DNA from: Larimichthys crocea
Taxonomy: Eukaryota; Chordata; Actinopteri; Sciaenidae
Length of the DNA stretch: 64,000 nucleotides
Reading direction: 5' to 3'
Assembly (NCBI RefSeq): GCF_000972845.2
Contig: NC_040025.1
Location: 17,920,126-17,984,125, forward strand
Program-made: the position numbers and the translations under genes
Shown here: one piece after another, positions 52,223-64,000 of the stretch
Layout of the letters: the number at the start of each line of letters is the position of its first letter
How positions within the stretch are numbered: position 1 is the stretch's first letter
The notes under the pieces: generated by a model
What the model was told of the DNA's origin: nothing
What the model saw: the letters and a program-made list of their open reading frames with translations, nothing else
Database searches by the model: none

Positions 52223-54827
52223 GTGTGTGATGTTTGCGAGCTGTCCGCATCGCTGTCACGATGTTAAACGTCTGTTGTTTGTGTCTGTGCGCACGAAAAG
52301 GCGCTTGTGCACATTGTGTCAGCAGCAGCAGCAGGGCTGAACACGCAGACTGTCACTGCAGATCACATACCGTTACCTCCGTTATTGTGCTGCCATAATC
52401 GCGTCACACCTTTTATTCATACCGGCCACCCGGTGTTTGCGATGCATCCGCGGGGTGTTGGGCTGATCAATGTGCACGCCAGCATGCTTTTCTGTCGCTC
52501 AGATAGACGCGGTCGTGGAGCTACGCTGGCTCCCATTTTACAGCTCCTGTTTACAGTCGGGATGACATGGCGCATGGAGCGATGCTGGGCTGCACAACAC
52601 AAAGCTCATGCCGGCTCTGGCACCCCTGCGACCGGGCTGTGATGTGTCCACGCTGCCCGTCGTGGCACTTAAGTACCATGAAGTTGGGTTTGTTTTTGCT
52701 GTGCTGCAATTATGTCAGTGTGCCACAGACTCGCGCTGCGATTGGCTGAAATTGATGGAGGGGGCGGGGTTATCCTTGATTGCACACGCAGACACACACA
52801 AAAGTTGATCAGACTGTTATGATGTTGTTTGGGTTTAATAGCAGTAAGACTGTAATTCTTCACATGATAGTGTGCTAATGCTGAGTTAGATGTGTGACAT
52901 CGTTTATTTACTCGGCAACAGCTTGTTTGAGAAAACATAGAATAACTTTGAGATAATGCTTTTTAAAAAATCTATATTAAGAGTCCGAAAATTAAAAGCT
53001 TCTGTGGTATTTATGTCTTTGCCGTTCTTTCCGTCTACAAGAAATAAAAAACAAACATGTTGCATGTGTTAGTATTACTAATTTTCTCACATGCTCGTAA
53101 ATGTTTGTCTGTTCAAGTTATACCTGCTTCATGGAAACTCCTGAGAGCTTCCTGCTGTGATACATCTGTATTCTGCCTCCTCTCTCAGGCCTTTATGCAG
53201 CATTCCTCCTCTATGTCTGCTCTCAGGTATTTGCCTGAGTAAAACATGGCTGTCTCGCAAGACGTTGTTCTTATTTTCGGGTGCCACGGGTCCTCATCCA
53301 TCATCCTTACAGCCTCCTGCCAAACGTACAGTGGAGCTGGCCGACTGCACATCGTCAGAAACACGTTGTAGAAGTTTCTCTCGGTTGCAACACAGAACAG
53401 ATTCATGCTCACTCGCTGTATTTTTCTCTCTAGTTAGTAGACTACACGCAGGCTAGATATTAAGTATACTATGTAATGTGCAATGAGATGGTCTGTGACT
53501 AAAAAACGGATAATGTATTTCTTTGTTTCAAGCTTCTTCTGCATCCAAGCAAATCTGCATCCACGCTACGTATTTGTTATAAGTAGTTCAAAACTTTCAG
53601 TCAAATAACAGCCCTAAAGTAGACTTAAATGTCATGAAATCATTATGAATGTTATGTGATGATGCAGGAAACCACATTTGATCTATATCAGCACTGTATA
53701 TCGCTTCTGGCTCTTGTGCTCAGCCAAATTTCTGATTGCTTTATATTTAGTTTGTTATCCATTGCAAACCTTTGTAACCAAACTGAACTGAAGTGTTTCG
53801 ACATGTTCTGGAGCAGCAGACGGTCTCTGGCAGGCCTGGGGTCATTTACTGCAGCTGAAAATTCAGTTTCTTTGGCCCGTGTTGATATGGTCTGTGCCAG
53901 TGCTTCTGTCAGCCATAGTTCACAACACCATGGATTACTCTCTCCTGTCTGAAAAGGAAGAGGAGGTCTGTAAAGGAGGGGAAAGGGGAGTTGGGTCAAA
54001 TATGTACCCGTCATAGGGTTTTGTGGTTGGAGACTGTAAAGAGACCAGAGGGCTGTGGCCTCTCAGGTTTCCGCCAGGTCTCCGTGATGGAGTGCGAGCT
54101 TCTCTGGGTGCAAATCACGCTGACAGATTCTGGGCCGCCCCGCGCTCGGCTGTATGAAAATCGGCACTGTTACCTAGGCAACAGAGGGAATGGCTTTTCA
54201 AAAGGAACATCTTGTCATTTTCTTTAATCCACTGCAGCTGGAGATTCGGAACACTATTATTAAATTGCAGTTGCTATGGCTACCAACATTTGTACCAGCA
54301 GCCGTTTCAGAGGCTCTCGCCCTGCATATCCAGAGCCAGTTCTCCCCCTTCTACGTCCTCCACCCCTCCTCCTCCCTCTCCGCCGCCTCCTTTTAGGGGA
54401 TTCTGTTTTATTGCTGCATCCACAATATCAGGCCAGCAAATGTGCTCGGCTCAGCTCGCTGTGCAGGAGCAGTGAACCAGGAATATTCTCCTGAAATCTT
54501 TATTTGCTTTTCAGAATAAAACACTGTGTACTTTTTTTTTTCTCACATGTGACTTGCCTGTAAAGATTTCCACAAAACAAAGCACGTCCTTGTGCCCTCT
54601 CACTGTATTTTGATCTTGTCCTGGTCATGAGTTGTTAGTTTTCTGACATTTTCTTTCTCCCCGGCTTCAAAGCTTCAATCACTTAGGATACCCAGCTGTG
54701 ACTTTGTAGTTTGTGTGATTGTTCAGCTCATTCAACAGGCACAATGTGGACAGATTTCTTACAGCAAGCTTTTAGATGATGCCAAGTAAATATTTTGTTT
54801 CAATCTGCTTTCTTTGTCTCTTCTCAG

Positions 54828-54876
54828 GCGACTAAACAGCACACAAGGGGAAATCCGAGTGGGACCCAGTCACCAA
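54828..54876 (+). CDS. rere: RERE coding exon 6: start of ELM2
   Basis: Forty-nine bases encoding R249-Q265 (RRLNSTQGEIRVGPSHQ), ending in phase 0 at CAA|GTAAGT. The acceptor is TTGTCTCTTCTCAG. The ELM2 domain begins here (IRVGPSHQA is the ELM2 opening motif, shared in form with MTA and CoREST proteins). This exon can be reached from exon 5 or, by phase, from the putative alternative first exon at 52092. Confidence 0.95.
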
Positions 54877-55688
54877 GTAAGTCATTGTACAGCATACGAC
54901 ACCCAGCAGTTGACTTTAGAGAGTTCACTGTTAGTGGAAGCTGGAAACAACAGACAGCCTTTCCCTTGAAAATTTAATCACCACACATTTAGCTAACAAC
55001 TCTTTTTTTTTACCTCTTTGATGCCATTAATGGTGTCGCTTGTCATTTAAGATCCAAGCAAGATGTGTAGTAGCACAACAAGGACTTAGGTTTTACCACA
55101 ACTACACAACGAGCTAGTATGGTCTGCACTACAATGCTGTTTTCACAAGACTGATAATCAAACTTTATATCGAAATGCAGCAGCAATTTTATCAGGTAGT
55201 AATACCAGTGTGGAGTAACTTAGACCTCAATCAAGATCCTTTAGTTTGATCCACAGTTTACATGGAAGACTGCATTACATTTTTATGATAGTGTACAGTA
55301 ATCTTTGTGTCTGCTAGCCTGTGAAACTGTATTGTAGCTGTGGGATACTTACACAAACTAGAGTTTAAATACACCGCAAAGTTGCCAACACATAAGAGAA
55401 CGATCTGTACGTGCTCCATCTTTAACAAAAAATAAATAAATAAAAGACAGTCGCGTTCATCTGAAGCGCTGCACGGACAGAAAATCATTCGAGTGCTTAA
55501 CTTCTGTGTTGTGTTAAGATACAGTATTGAATATTGTGACTGTAACTTGTCCTCATTCCATGCTGCCACCACCCAGGGTAGAGTTGATGACAGGGAGTTG
55601 AAAGTTGATATTGTCCTCAAGCTTGCATGCTATTTGTAGTGTGACACCACCTGTCCCCCTCCTTCTCCTTCTCCCTGGACCTAATTAG
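54877..55688 (+). other. rere: Intron 6 (0.8 kb)
   Basis: GTAAGT donor; acceptor CTAATTAG with the pyrimidine tract (CCTTCTCCTTCTCCC) about 15 bases upstream. No repeats recognised. Confidence 0.9.
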
Positions 55689-55813
55689 GCCAAGCTCCCG
55701 GAGCTGCAGCCTTTCCCCTCTCCTGGTGGCCAAGCCGTGACCGAGAATGAGGAGCTGGTCTGGATGCCAGGGGTCAATGACTGTGATCTTCTCATGTACC
55801 TCAGAGCCGCAAG
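55689..55813 (+). CDS. rere: RERE coding exon 7: ELM2
   Basis: One hundred and twenty-five bases encoding A266-A306 plus two bases ([20 protein letters not shown] then [21 protein letters not shown]), ending in phase 2 at AAG|GTGAGC. The ELVWMPG and [11 protein letters not shown] stretches are ELM2 hallmarks. The GGQAVTEN linker is more variable than its surroundings (mammals have a DGDTVTQH-like sequence as I recall). Confidence 0.95.
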
Positions 55814-57045
55814 GTGAGCCTAGAGAAACACAGGAGTTGGCAGGGTTGTAAAGGCAACCTACTAGTCCAATGGAAAACTATCAGTAATGAGGTTAACTAT
55901 TTTTCAAAAATATGTAACTCCACTATTGATATTGATTCAGAACTTTATTGAGACGTCCAAGATCAGTCAAATCAAATCTCTGTTTTGGTTTTGTAGTCTC
56001 AGACGTGCTTTTGGTATTGCGTGTTAATGTTTCACTTCATCGCGTGTTGTATCATGGGATAAAATCATTCATCAGATTATGTTACAGTGTCAATGTGTAT
56101 TCAGGGGTTGTCATTAATCACCATCTGTCACTATGACGGACAGTGTTGGAGATATTCTTTATTTGTTTTCATGCTCTCCAGTTTTACTTACTTACATATA
56201 TTACTTTTATTACACTGTCTTTGTGTTTATACTGTTATATTATAATGTGCTTAATGTCAAAGCCCTACAGAGTAATATATATATATTATTTCTTCTTAAC
56301 AAGTGTGCATGCAGGGAACATTGGATGTGCTTTTTAATGACAACAAAATATTGCTTTGACCATAATGTAGAAGGATAGTTATTACACTGTTCCTCTTTCA
56401 TCATGTTATTGAGAAATAAAATTCACTGCAGTGTGGAACAGGAGATGAGATGTAGAGCAGAGATACAGACTGCTGATGTAGTTCAGCACTACTTTTCTTT
56501 TCAAATGTATCTTGTTTTTTGAATTTAATTGATTAATCATTTGATCTATAAAACTCTCAGAACTGTCTGGGAAAAATGCCCAACACAATATCCAAGAGCC
56601 CAACGTGAATTATTCAGTGTATAATGTAAGGGCTGGAAAAGCAGCAAATTCTCACATCTGAGTCTGGAAACATCACAAAAGATGACTTAAAGCAACACAT
56701 AAACTAATGCTGTAGCTCTAATTTATCCATTACAAAGCTATCTAGTTTATGTCTGTAAAGGCAACATTTCCTTTAACCTGTATCATCTTGTTTGAATATG
56801 GTGCTGACTTTTTACAATCTGCTGAATTTTATTTTAATTTTATAACGTTATGTCTCAGCAATGATAGCCATGTAATATTCTTTTTAGATTTGTACATTTC
56901 TGTGTATATTTAGTCATCTGTTATCATCTCTGCTATACAAGTGAGATGTGATTTTAAAAAAACAACAACGGGGACATTAAAGTCAGTTAAGTAACAGTAG
57001 CTGTGTGCTGTTTTAATGTTAATTTCATATGTTGTGTGTCCATAG
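55814..57045 (+). other. rere: Intron 7 (1.2 kb)
   Basis: Canonical ends. AT-rich, with a second degraded copy of the MITE-like element at 56521-56694. Confidence 0.9.
56521..56694. mobile_element. Second degraded copy of the MITE-like element
   Basis: GATTAATCATTTGATCTATA, GGGAAAAATGCCCAACACAA, CCAAGAGCCCAACGTG, AAAAGCAGCAAATTCTCACA and GATGACTTAA follow, in the same order, the body of the family seen at 49087-49355. The outer ends are too eroded to place, so boundaries are approximate. Confidence 0.65.
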
Positions 57046-57145
57046 GAGCATGGCTGCCTTTGCAGGGATGTGTGACGGAGGCTCAACAGAAGACGGGTGT
57101 CTAGCAGCTTCTCGAGATGACACTACATTAAACGCACTTAACACT
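57046..57145 (+). CDS. rere: RERE coding exon 8: ELM2
   Basis: One hundred bases encoding R307-T340 ([20 protein letters not shown] then [14 protein letters not shown]), ending in phase 0 at ACT|GTAAGT. Acceptor GTGTCCATAG. It lies in the C-terminal half of ELM2; the residues match mammalian RERE almost exactly (CLAA for CVAA as I recall). Confidence 0.95.
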
Positions 57146-58067
<922 letters not shown>

Positions 58068-58789
58068 TAAAAAGGATAAAGTTAGCATACACAAGAAATG
58101 TATGTTTTGTTATTTCAGAGCTTTCTATAGTTTTCTTGATGCTTCCTTGATATTTCTTGCTGTCTGTTACAGCTTGGTTTGTGTCTTTAGAGGGAGCTGT
58201 TGAGAGAGAGTTAAAAACAAGGCTCTTGGCCCAGTCTCACAAGACATCAGTAAAAACACTCGTCAGTTTCCAGCTCCTCCAAGGCCCAAGAGCAGCTGCA
58301 TCCTGTTTATCACCCACAGAATAAATCTTTAGCATGGAAGTCTGGAAAGGGAAAAGACTGAGGCCTGGTAATGTTAGCCTCCATTTGAATTTAGATGTGA
58401 TTTTCACCACAGCTGTTGAAACGCTGGAATCAGAAAATGGCAGCCCTTGCTCCTGATCAAACACCACATCGTGAAGGGGTGGGAGGGGAGTGGAAGTGCA
58501 GGATAACACCATGTCAGAAACAACTAAGCGCTGCTTTATGACACACTACATGTTTGTATACCCTCACGCTTTTAAAGAAATCACTGCTTACTATAGATCC
58601 TAGAAAAACAAAAGGCTCATCTGTGTTAGTTTTTCCTCCTCCTGGGTGACTCATCCTTTTTCTACTTCGATATTATTTGGTAATGCCGAAAGCCTGGCAG
58701 TCTTTTGTTGTGCTTTGAATCAAGCAGCTCAGATCCGGTGGAAGTGAATGGGTTGATTTGTCTGGTAATTGAACATGATGGGCACATTC

Positions 58790-59000
58790 AAATAAAGCCA
58801 GAGCCCACGGCAGGACCGCAGCGAATCACAACAAATTACCTCAGTCATCCTTTTGTGGACGAGTTATGAGTTTGCCTTTATTTATGCATGCTTACCGGCG
58901 CCAAGCTAAACTGCTATGCAAAGACGATCAGAGCCGAGGACGGGTATGTTGATGGGAGGCTTTATGGCCACACTCCACCACAGCAGGTCTACCACAGACC
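58790..59000. promoter_or_regulatory. Candidate conserved non-coding element
   Basis: Unique sequence with AATTACCTCAGTCATCC, TTTATTTATGCATGC, ACCGGCGCCAAGC (an E2F-like GGCGCCAA) and TATGCAAAG. Composition and motif mix are enhancer-like; conservation is untested. Confidence 0.25.
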
Positions 59001-59338
59001 ACTCGTCGAAGAAGCGCAGTAGGGGCTCAACAGAAGAAGCTGTAAATACCACAAATTGGATGAAAAATTTAGCATTACAGTGTTATTTATATGAAACGAT
59101 AGACCATAATGTATTCTTTGAATCTTAAAGCATTATTGAACTCTGTGACACAGACCAGGGATATGGCTGAAATAAGATTATATCATAATATAGCCCAAGT
59201 GATGCTATATTTCTGAGTCTATCACCATATGGATGTTTTTTTTTAAATCCCATAAGGATATATGATCTGAGAGCACTATTATTTAACATAAACAAACAAT
59301 CTTGATGCAGATGCAGTTGATCTGAATGTTCAACACAA

Positions 59339-59418
59339 TCTTTGTGTATGTTAATGTCTTTTTAAAACACATTTTAACATCTTTGTGTGTCTTTAAACAC
59401 ATTTTAATATATTTAAAC
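59339..59418. repeat. Imperfect short tandem duplication
   Basis: TCTTTGTGTATG...AACACATTTTAACA is followed by TCTTTGTGTGTC...AAACACATTTTAATA, an AT-rich duplication of a unit of about 35-45 bases with indels. Confidence 0.5.
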
Positions 59419-60059
59419 ATATTTTTGTTAAAAAAATCTTCACTTTTCAACTAGCCCCAAAAGTTAACGCGCCTTATTGGCAGGACCCAAGCCTGGCCCC
59501 GTCTCTGCCAGACTAATAATGAACATGTCTTTACCAGTGTGGCAGAAGGAAGACTTCGAGTTTTAATACGACGCAATGTTTGAAACAAGCGGTATTAAAA
59601 GAATATGAAGCAGCTAGCGGTGCTGCTAAGGCTAAAACAACACAGAGTGTGGATGATTGACACCTGTCACCTGTTGACCAATCAGAGTCAGAAGAATCGA
59701 TTAGTACCGCCCACATTCACCTTTGACCCACCAATGACGATCCAGAATGAAGTAAACCCAAAGGTATATATCGCAGCAAGAGGTCACACTTCACTTTCAA
59801 AGACTCTTTGTCTTTATGTAAACAACCAGGAGCTTCGTGGTTGATTCAAACTAAAGCAGAGACATGGCAGGAGACATTAGCAGCGTTTCTCATGCTGGAA
59901 TAGAACTTTTGACACAAAACAGCAAAGATAAGACATACTGTGTCGTTTTGTGGGTTTTGTTGCTACTTTTTGGGGGCTAGCTTGCCAAGTTTTCATCGCA
60001 CATTGATGAGACACATATCTTTGTAAGATATATTTTTATTTTTTGGATGTGGATAAGTT

Positions 60060-60128
60060 CGGCGGGCCGTATTGAAAAGCCTAACGGGCCGTATATGGCC
60101 CACGGGCCGTAGTTTGCCCTTGTCTGCT
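60060..60128 (-). mobile_element. hAT-like transposon terminal sequence
   Basis: CGGCGGGCCGTATTGAAAAG, AACGGGCCGTATATGGCCCA and CGGGCCGTAGTTTGCCCTTG form the GGCCCGCGGGCC-rich end typical of hAT-type elements (reverse complement reading CAGACAAGGGCAAACTACGG inward). The opposite end was not located; the unique-looking 59440-60060 stretch may be its body. Confidence 0.6.
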
Positions 60129-60833
60129 CTAGATCCTCACACTAGTTTGGCATCTATCAGGTTTTTGTCGGCCGGCATGTATACTGATACAAAATATCTG
60201 CAGTAAGCCAATAATGGCTGATATATTCGTCTAGCCATATACCCCAATGTAGCAGATGTATTCAGAATTAAATGTAAATCATCAAAACATGCAGTGAATC
60301 GTGTTTCACTGAAACAAATACCTTCATGACTCCTTTTTTAGAAACAAAGATTTAAAGTGAGCATGTGATATATGATATTATTACAATAAAATTCCACTGT
60401 AAGACAATCAAATTGAATGATTGCCCAGCCTTGAATCATTATCTCGTTTAATTTATCCTGTAGCCTCGGTCAGGGGAACTCCATCTACGCTTTCACAGAC
60501 GAGTTTCATCATGTTTAGACAGCATTACGTAAGTGAAGGAGTGGGGGAGCTGTCAGGGAGTCTAGTACACTTTGTAAGCCTTGTTCAGCGGCGGGTGGAG
60601 GTGGTCAGCGGGCCATTTTGTGTGCTCCTCCCGCCCCATAGTGTCACACAGTCTGCAGAGGCAGCATCTTTACTCTGGCCGGCCAAGGACACAGCTCCCA
60701 GTGATCTGATCGCCAGTTGTGCCTTTTCAGCCCTGCAGCCTTGAGGGACAGGTGTAAATGTAGCTCCAACCTTGACGCACTCAGAGAAATCAGCCCTGCT
60801 GCTCTTTATTTATTTATCAACCCTTGCTCTGCT

Positions 60834-60856
60834 TCTCCTCCTCCTCCTCCTCCTCT
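60834..60856. repeat. (CTC)n trinucleotide repeat
   Basis: About seven CTC/TCC units in a pyrimidine-rich stretch. Confidence 0.85.
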
Positions 60857-62639
60857 CCCTCTTCCATCTCGTCCCCCCTCCAGGACTAGCTTCATTATTC
60901 CTGCCTGCTCTTTTTTTTCACCCCACCCGTGCATTCTTTTAGAGATGTGAATAAAAGTGACAGCGGGGGCCGCAGGAATGACAGAATCAGCCTGTCTGCA
61001 GGGTCACTTGTCACCCTCCCCTCCCCCCTTTGACTTCTCTTGCCCCCTCCACCCTCCTACCCCACCTCTCATCTCTCCACTTGCAGCTGCTGCCACATAG
61101 CACATAACCGCAGACCTTGTCTCCACTGTAGAAAAATATTTATGATTTCTCCCCACACACCATCACACAGAAAGATGAGACCGCTGATCATTTGTAAGCC
61201 GTTTCATTACCACTGTGGAGGAAGTGACAACGGCGCAAAGCGACAGACTGTTTGTTTCATTTTTATTCTCTCCTCGCTGGCACAGAAAATCATTTAACTT
61301 CAGGAAGATTTGTTAGTTAACCCCTGAACAATCTTTCACTAGATCATACACTAATCTTTCAATTGAGACTATTAGAAAAACTGAGAATCCATCACCACTG
61401 AGACGTTATAACTTCAGATTACACCACAGGAAAATCTCAAATCTTTTAACATAACTATAAAACTGAAGATATTTCAGTATTTCACCAGAAACATCTGCTG
61501 CAGAGTCTAACCTGCTTGTAGCTGTTGTGTGCTCAGTAGGCTGTTGAGGGTAGAGGAATGGTTGATTTAACCACCAAGAAAAGGGAAAATGTGATTACTA
61601 ATATAATTACTGTTATTATGGGTGGGTGAAAGGTTTCAGATTGTCAGAGGAGTCCTCTACTTTTTCTGAAGTCTAACTCAGAGACACAGTCCCACTACAC
61701 CACTTCTTTATGTGTGTTTTTATCCGAAGCCAGATCAGTCCTCACTGCCCACACACGGCACTCTTCCATCCTTTTGATTGTGCGATCCACAGCTTGTTTT
61801 TTTTTAAACCAGGAACAAAAAGCACTTCAAGTGAAAAGCACACAGGTTGTTTCCTTTTGTTGCTTTTATACATTTCTCCTCTGAAGCTGTCTTGTGAAAT
61901 AGCATTAATGTTACAACACTAGAGTTGTTCTCCTATCTAAATAACCACTTGTTGTGAAGCATGAAACCACAATTAGCTGACAGGATATGATTATCAACAT
62001 CTGCTTTTTAGAGTTTTTCGGTGACTGAATTTCGAGCTGTAGTTGGTCACTGCTGACACTTTCTGGGCAAGTACGGATGCATGTTTTTGATTAAAATGCA
62101 CACGTTCCACGTGATGAAATAACATTGTGGCTCGAGGATTTTAGACTCCTTAAAGTGGCAAATCCAGTTTTGTTATTTTTATTCATCATGTAAACAGCAT
62201 TTGGAAAACCGAGAAGCTATAGTGAACACAGGCATTGCTTTTGTTGCAGACAATAAGTATGGCCCTTTTACAACTAAAAAGAAAACTTTAATAATTTTTT
62301 TTTATTTATTCTACAGTTGTGAAATGTCATTATTATTGTATACAAATTTAATTATGACTCTAATTGTTCACCTTATTGAATTCCCTCCAGATTGTCTTTA
62401 TTGGATGTATTAAAATAGAAAATTGTACATACACTCTTTTCTCTCACTCAAGCCACCGAAGATAATTTCAAAAATAATAATTCTGATGATAGTAATACAT
62501 ATATTGATTTGAGTATGTTGATAAATTCATAAAAGAAAAGATATGACAACAAACACATTTAAATATAATGTATGTACAGCAAATACTAAAAATAAACTAT
62601 ATTTCTAGTCCTCCTTATGCAAATATGACCCAGCCTCTG

Positions 62640-63090
62640 TGAGGCCTCTATCAAGATTTTACATAATGATTTGCCTCAATTGAGCTCAAGAGTATCAAAT
62701 TAATTGGTCTTATTAAACAAGTGAGGTCACTATTACATCATCAAATTAATTCCTTTGCACCTTTCCTCCTGCAGACTTTGTGAAGGTTATTTGAGCTCTC
62801 GCACACTTGATAATATTAAAGCCCTAAATCTAAATAAGCAGTGCTAATAATGAACTGGCCAATAGGAGGTGCCATACAAACAATCAGCAGCAGCAGTGGT
62901 GGCGGCGGCCGTGCCGTGTGTCGCCATGTCAGAGACAGAGAGGCTGATCTATGACTGCTGTGGGGCGGCAGGTCTATTCCTCAGCCAGCTGCACTCTGCC
63001 GAGGCTTATCTCCGGCTGTGTCTTGAGCTGATAGATGACTGGAGCCCGGCCGCCGACAGCACTGGGGTTGGTGGGGGGGTGGTATGAGGG
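62640..63090. promoter_or_regulatory. Candidate conserved non-coding block (AT-rich homeobox part plus GC-rich part)
   Basis: From 62640 the sequence has repeated TCAAATTAATTG/CAAATTAATTCC words (TAATT homeodomain cores), then CCAATAGG (about 62860), then a GC-rich segment (62890-63065) with CAGCTG E-box, GGCTTATCTCC and TTGAGCTGATAGATGAC (GATA-like) words. It is unique and stands out sharply from the flanks. A 72-codon frame overlaps 62869-63087, but it has no known domain and no convincing splice context, so I treat the block as regulatory. Confidence 0.35.
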
Positions 63091-64000
63091 AAGGGAGAGA
63101 GTGGCGGCCCCCCAGTGGTTGAACACAAGCCTACAGACCTGAGATGCGTCCCCCAACCAAAAACACCACAGTCGGATCAAACACAACATGTCTCCCTGCG
63201 TCCCCCCTGCTGCAGGCTGGAGATTATTTTAAAGTTAGACCAGCAGCTTTACTCGTCTGTAGAGGGAGCTCTGTTTGCTACAACCGAAGATTTAGTGTCA
63301 GCAGTGCATTTTATCACCATTACAGTTCAGTGCCAGCAGTGCGTTTTAGGGTTGTTTGGTGACTAAATAGCAGACAGGATGGGTGTGTGCTGGAATTTCC
63401 TGTCACCTTTTGTGTCAGTACAAGCCAAAGGAAGCAGAGGATGTTACTTTGCCTGCTAAAAGTTGGCAGAATATGTCTGTGTTTATTATTAGTAAATATG
63501 AAAACAGGACTGTCAGTGTAAGGTCTTCAGATACTGAAGAATATTTGGGGGATTTAAAAAATGGTTTCTAATCAAGGAGTATGTTTCCGTTAGCATATCT
63601 AAACATAGATTTCTACCTTCATGTATGGTGTCTGCGTAAAGAGGATGTGGGTAGACTAGTGTCTGTCAGTGCGGTTTCACCCTGTCTTCTTCAAGCATGT
63701 TGTGATTTCCTCTTAGAACACCGTGGCCAGTCTTATTACTTGCAGATATTTCACATCAGACAGCAGTGTTTTTACCCTTTGGTTTTTGGCGAGCGGGGCA
63801 GACCGTCCTCAGCCCTCTGGGTTTATACACAGCAGGCTCTGAAAGGTCAGCCTCTAACAACGAGTCAAGTGTAATGACTCCGTATTGAGTGAAAGTGGCT
63901 TTGTTTGCTGTTGGACAGTCTTGCGTCAGTGTTTTCATGGAATGACATTTAGCAGGAATTATGTTTCCATGTGTGAGCCTGCGCTCTGTTTGTCATCACG

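Larger units (their letters stand above)
51890..52640 (+). promoter_or_regulatory. rere: CpG-rich island: putative internal promoter of rere
   Basis: By eye this interval is strongly enriched in CG dinucleotides (for example GCGAGCCGAGCTTGCGACGC near 51900 and CTGCGCGAGTGTCTCGACTC near 52160) compared with the AT-rich intron around it, and is free of recognisable transposons. It surrounds a short ORF that ends at a good splice donor. Unmethylated CpG islands inside vertebrate genes usually mark alternative promoters. No TATA box was identified. The transcription start is not determined. Confidence 0.55.
59155..60433. mobile_element. Nested/degraded DNA-transposon remnants
   Basis: The left side (GGGATATGGCTGAAATAAGA, TTATATCATAATATAGCCC) and the right side (TTGAATGATTGCCCAGCCTT) resemble the ends of the widespread teleost element of the type GGGCTGGGCGATATGG. 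Between them, at about 60060-60128, lies a different end described separately. No transposase frame survives. The extent is inferred from the two similarities and may join unrelated copies. Confidence 0.4.

Noticed and set aside
51983..52267. 94-codon plus-strand frame over the CpG island
   Set aside because: It is in a different frame from the short MDDLFSPR exon, has no good donor in phase with downstream exons and no known pattern. The short exon explains the region better.
62869..63087. 72-codon frame treated as a possible small gene
   Set aside because: No initiation context, domain or splice partner recognised. Kept only as a candidate conserved block.

Overview
The window is vertebrate nuclear DNA, most likely from a ray-finned (teleost, probably percomorph) fish. 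The pointers are dense CA/GT microsatellites, teleost-type interspersed repeats, compact but intron-rich organisation, and a conserved vertebrate gene split into short GT-AG exons. No prokaryotic, CRISPR, tRNA or rRNA features were seen, and no second protein-coding gene could be supported on either strand.

The only supported protein-coding gene is rere (arginine-glutamic acid dipeptide repeats, Atrophin-2), read on the + strand. Nine consecutive coding exons lie at 12906-13272 (exon begins 12762), 21044-21114, 45547-45652, 47059-47155, 48873-48977, 54828-54876, 55689-55813, 57046-57145 and 57939-58037. They splice in frame without a break into the N-terminal 373 residues: a charged Arg/Asp/Glu/Lys-rich leader with a basic nuclear-localisation-like patch, the complete BAH domain, the ELM2 domain, and the first residues of the SANT domain. 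The rest of SANT and the Atrophin region must lie beyond 64000. Whether this is rerea or rereb cannot be told from the window alone.

Layout: 1-12761 is intronic or upstream sequence (5'-UTR intron) with several AT-rich, homeobox/POU-motif-rich stretches that look like conserved non-coding elements. 13273-45546 holds two large introns full of microsatellites and polypyrimidine tracts. 45547-58037 is the compact exon cluster, in which most of the recognisable transposon remnants also sit. 58038-64000 is the start of another long intron, with transposon remnants near 59.1-60.4 kb and a GC-rich, conserved-looking island near 62.8-63.1 kb.

The most interesting observation is inside the intron between the fifth and sixth exons. 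A CpG-rich, promoter-like island at about 51890-52640 contains a short ORF (ATG at 52092, strong initiation context, in-frame stop upstream at 52074). It ends at a consensus splice donor in exactly the phase needed to join the exon at 54828. This would give an alternative first exon and an ELM2-SANT RERE isoform that starts precisely at the ELM2 boundary and lacks the BAH domain.
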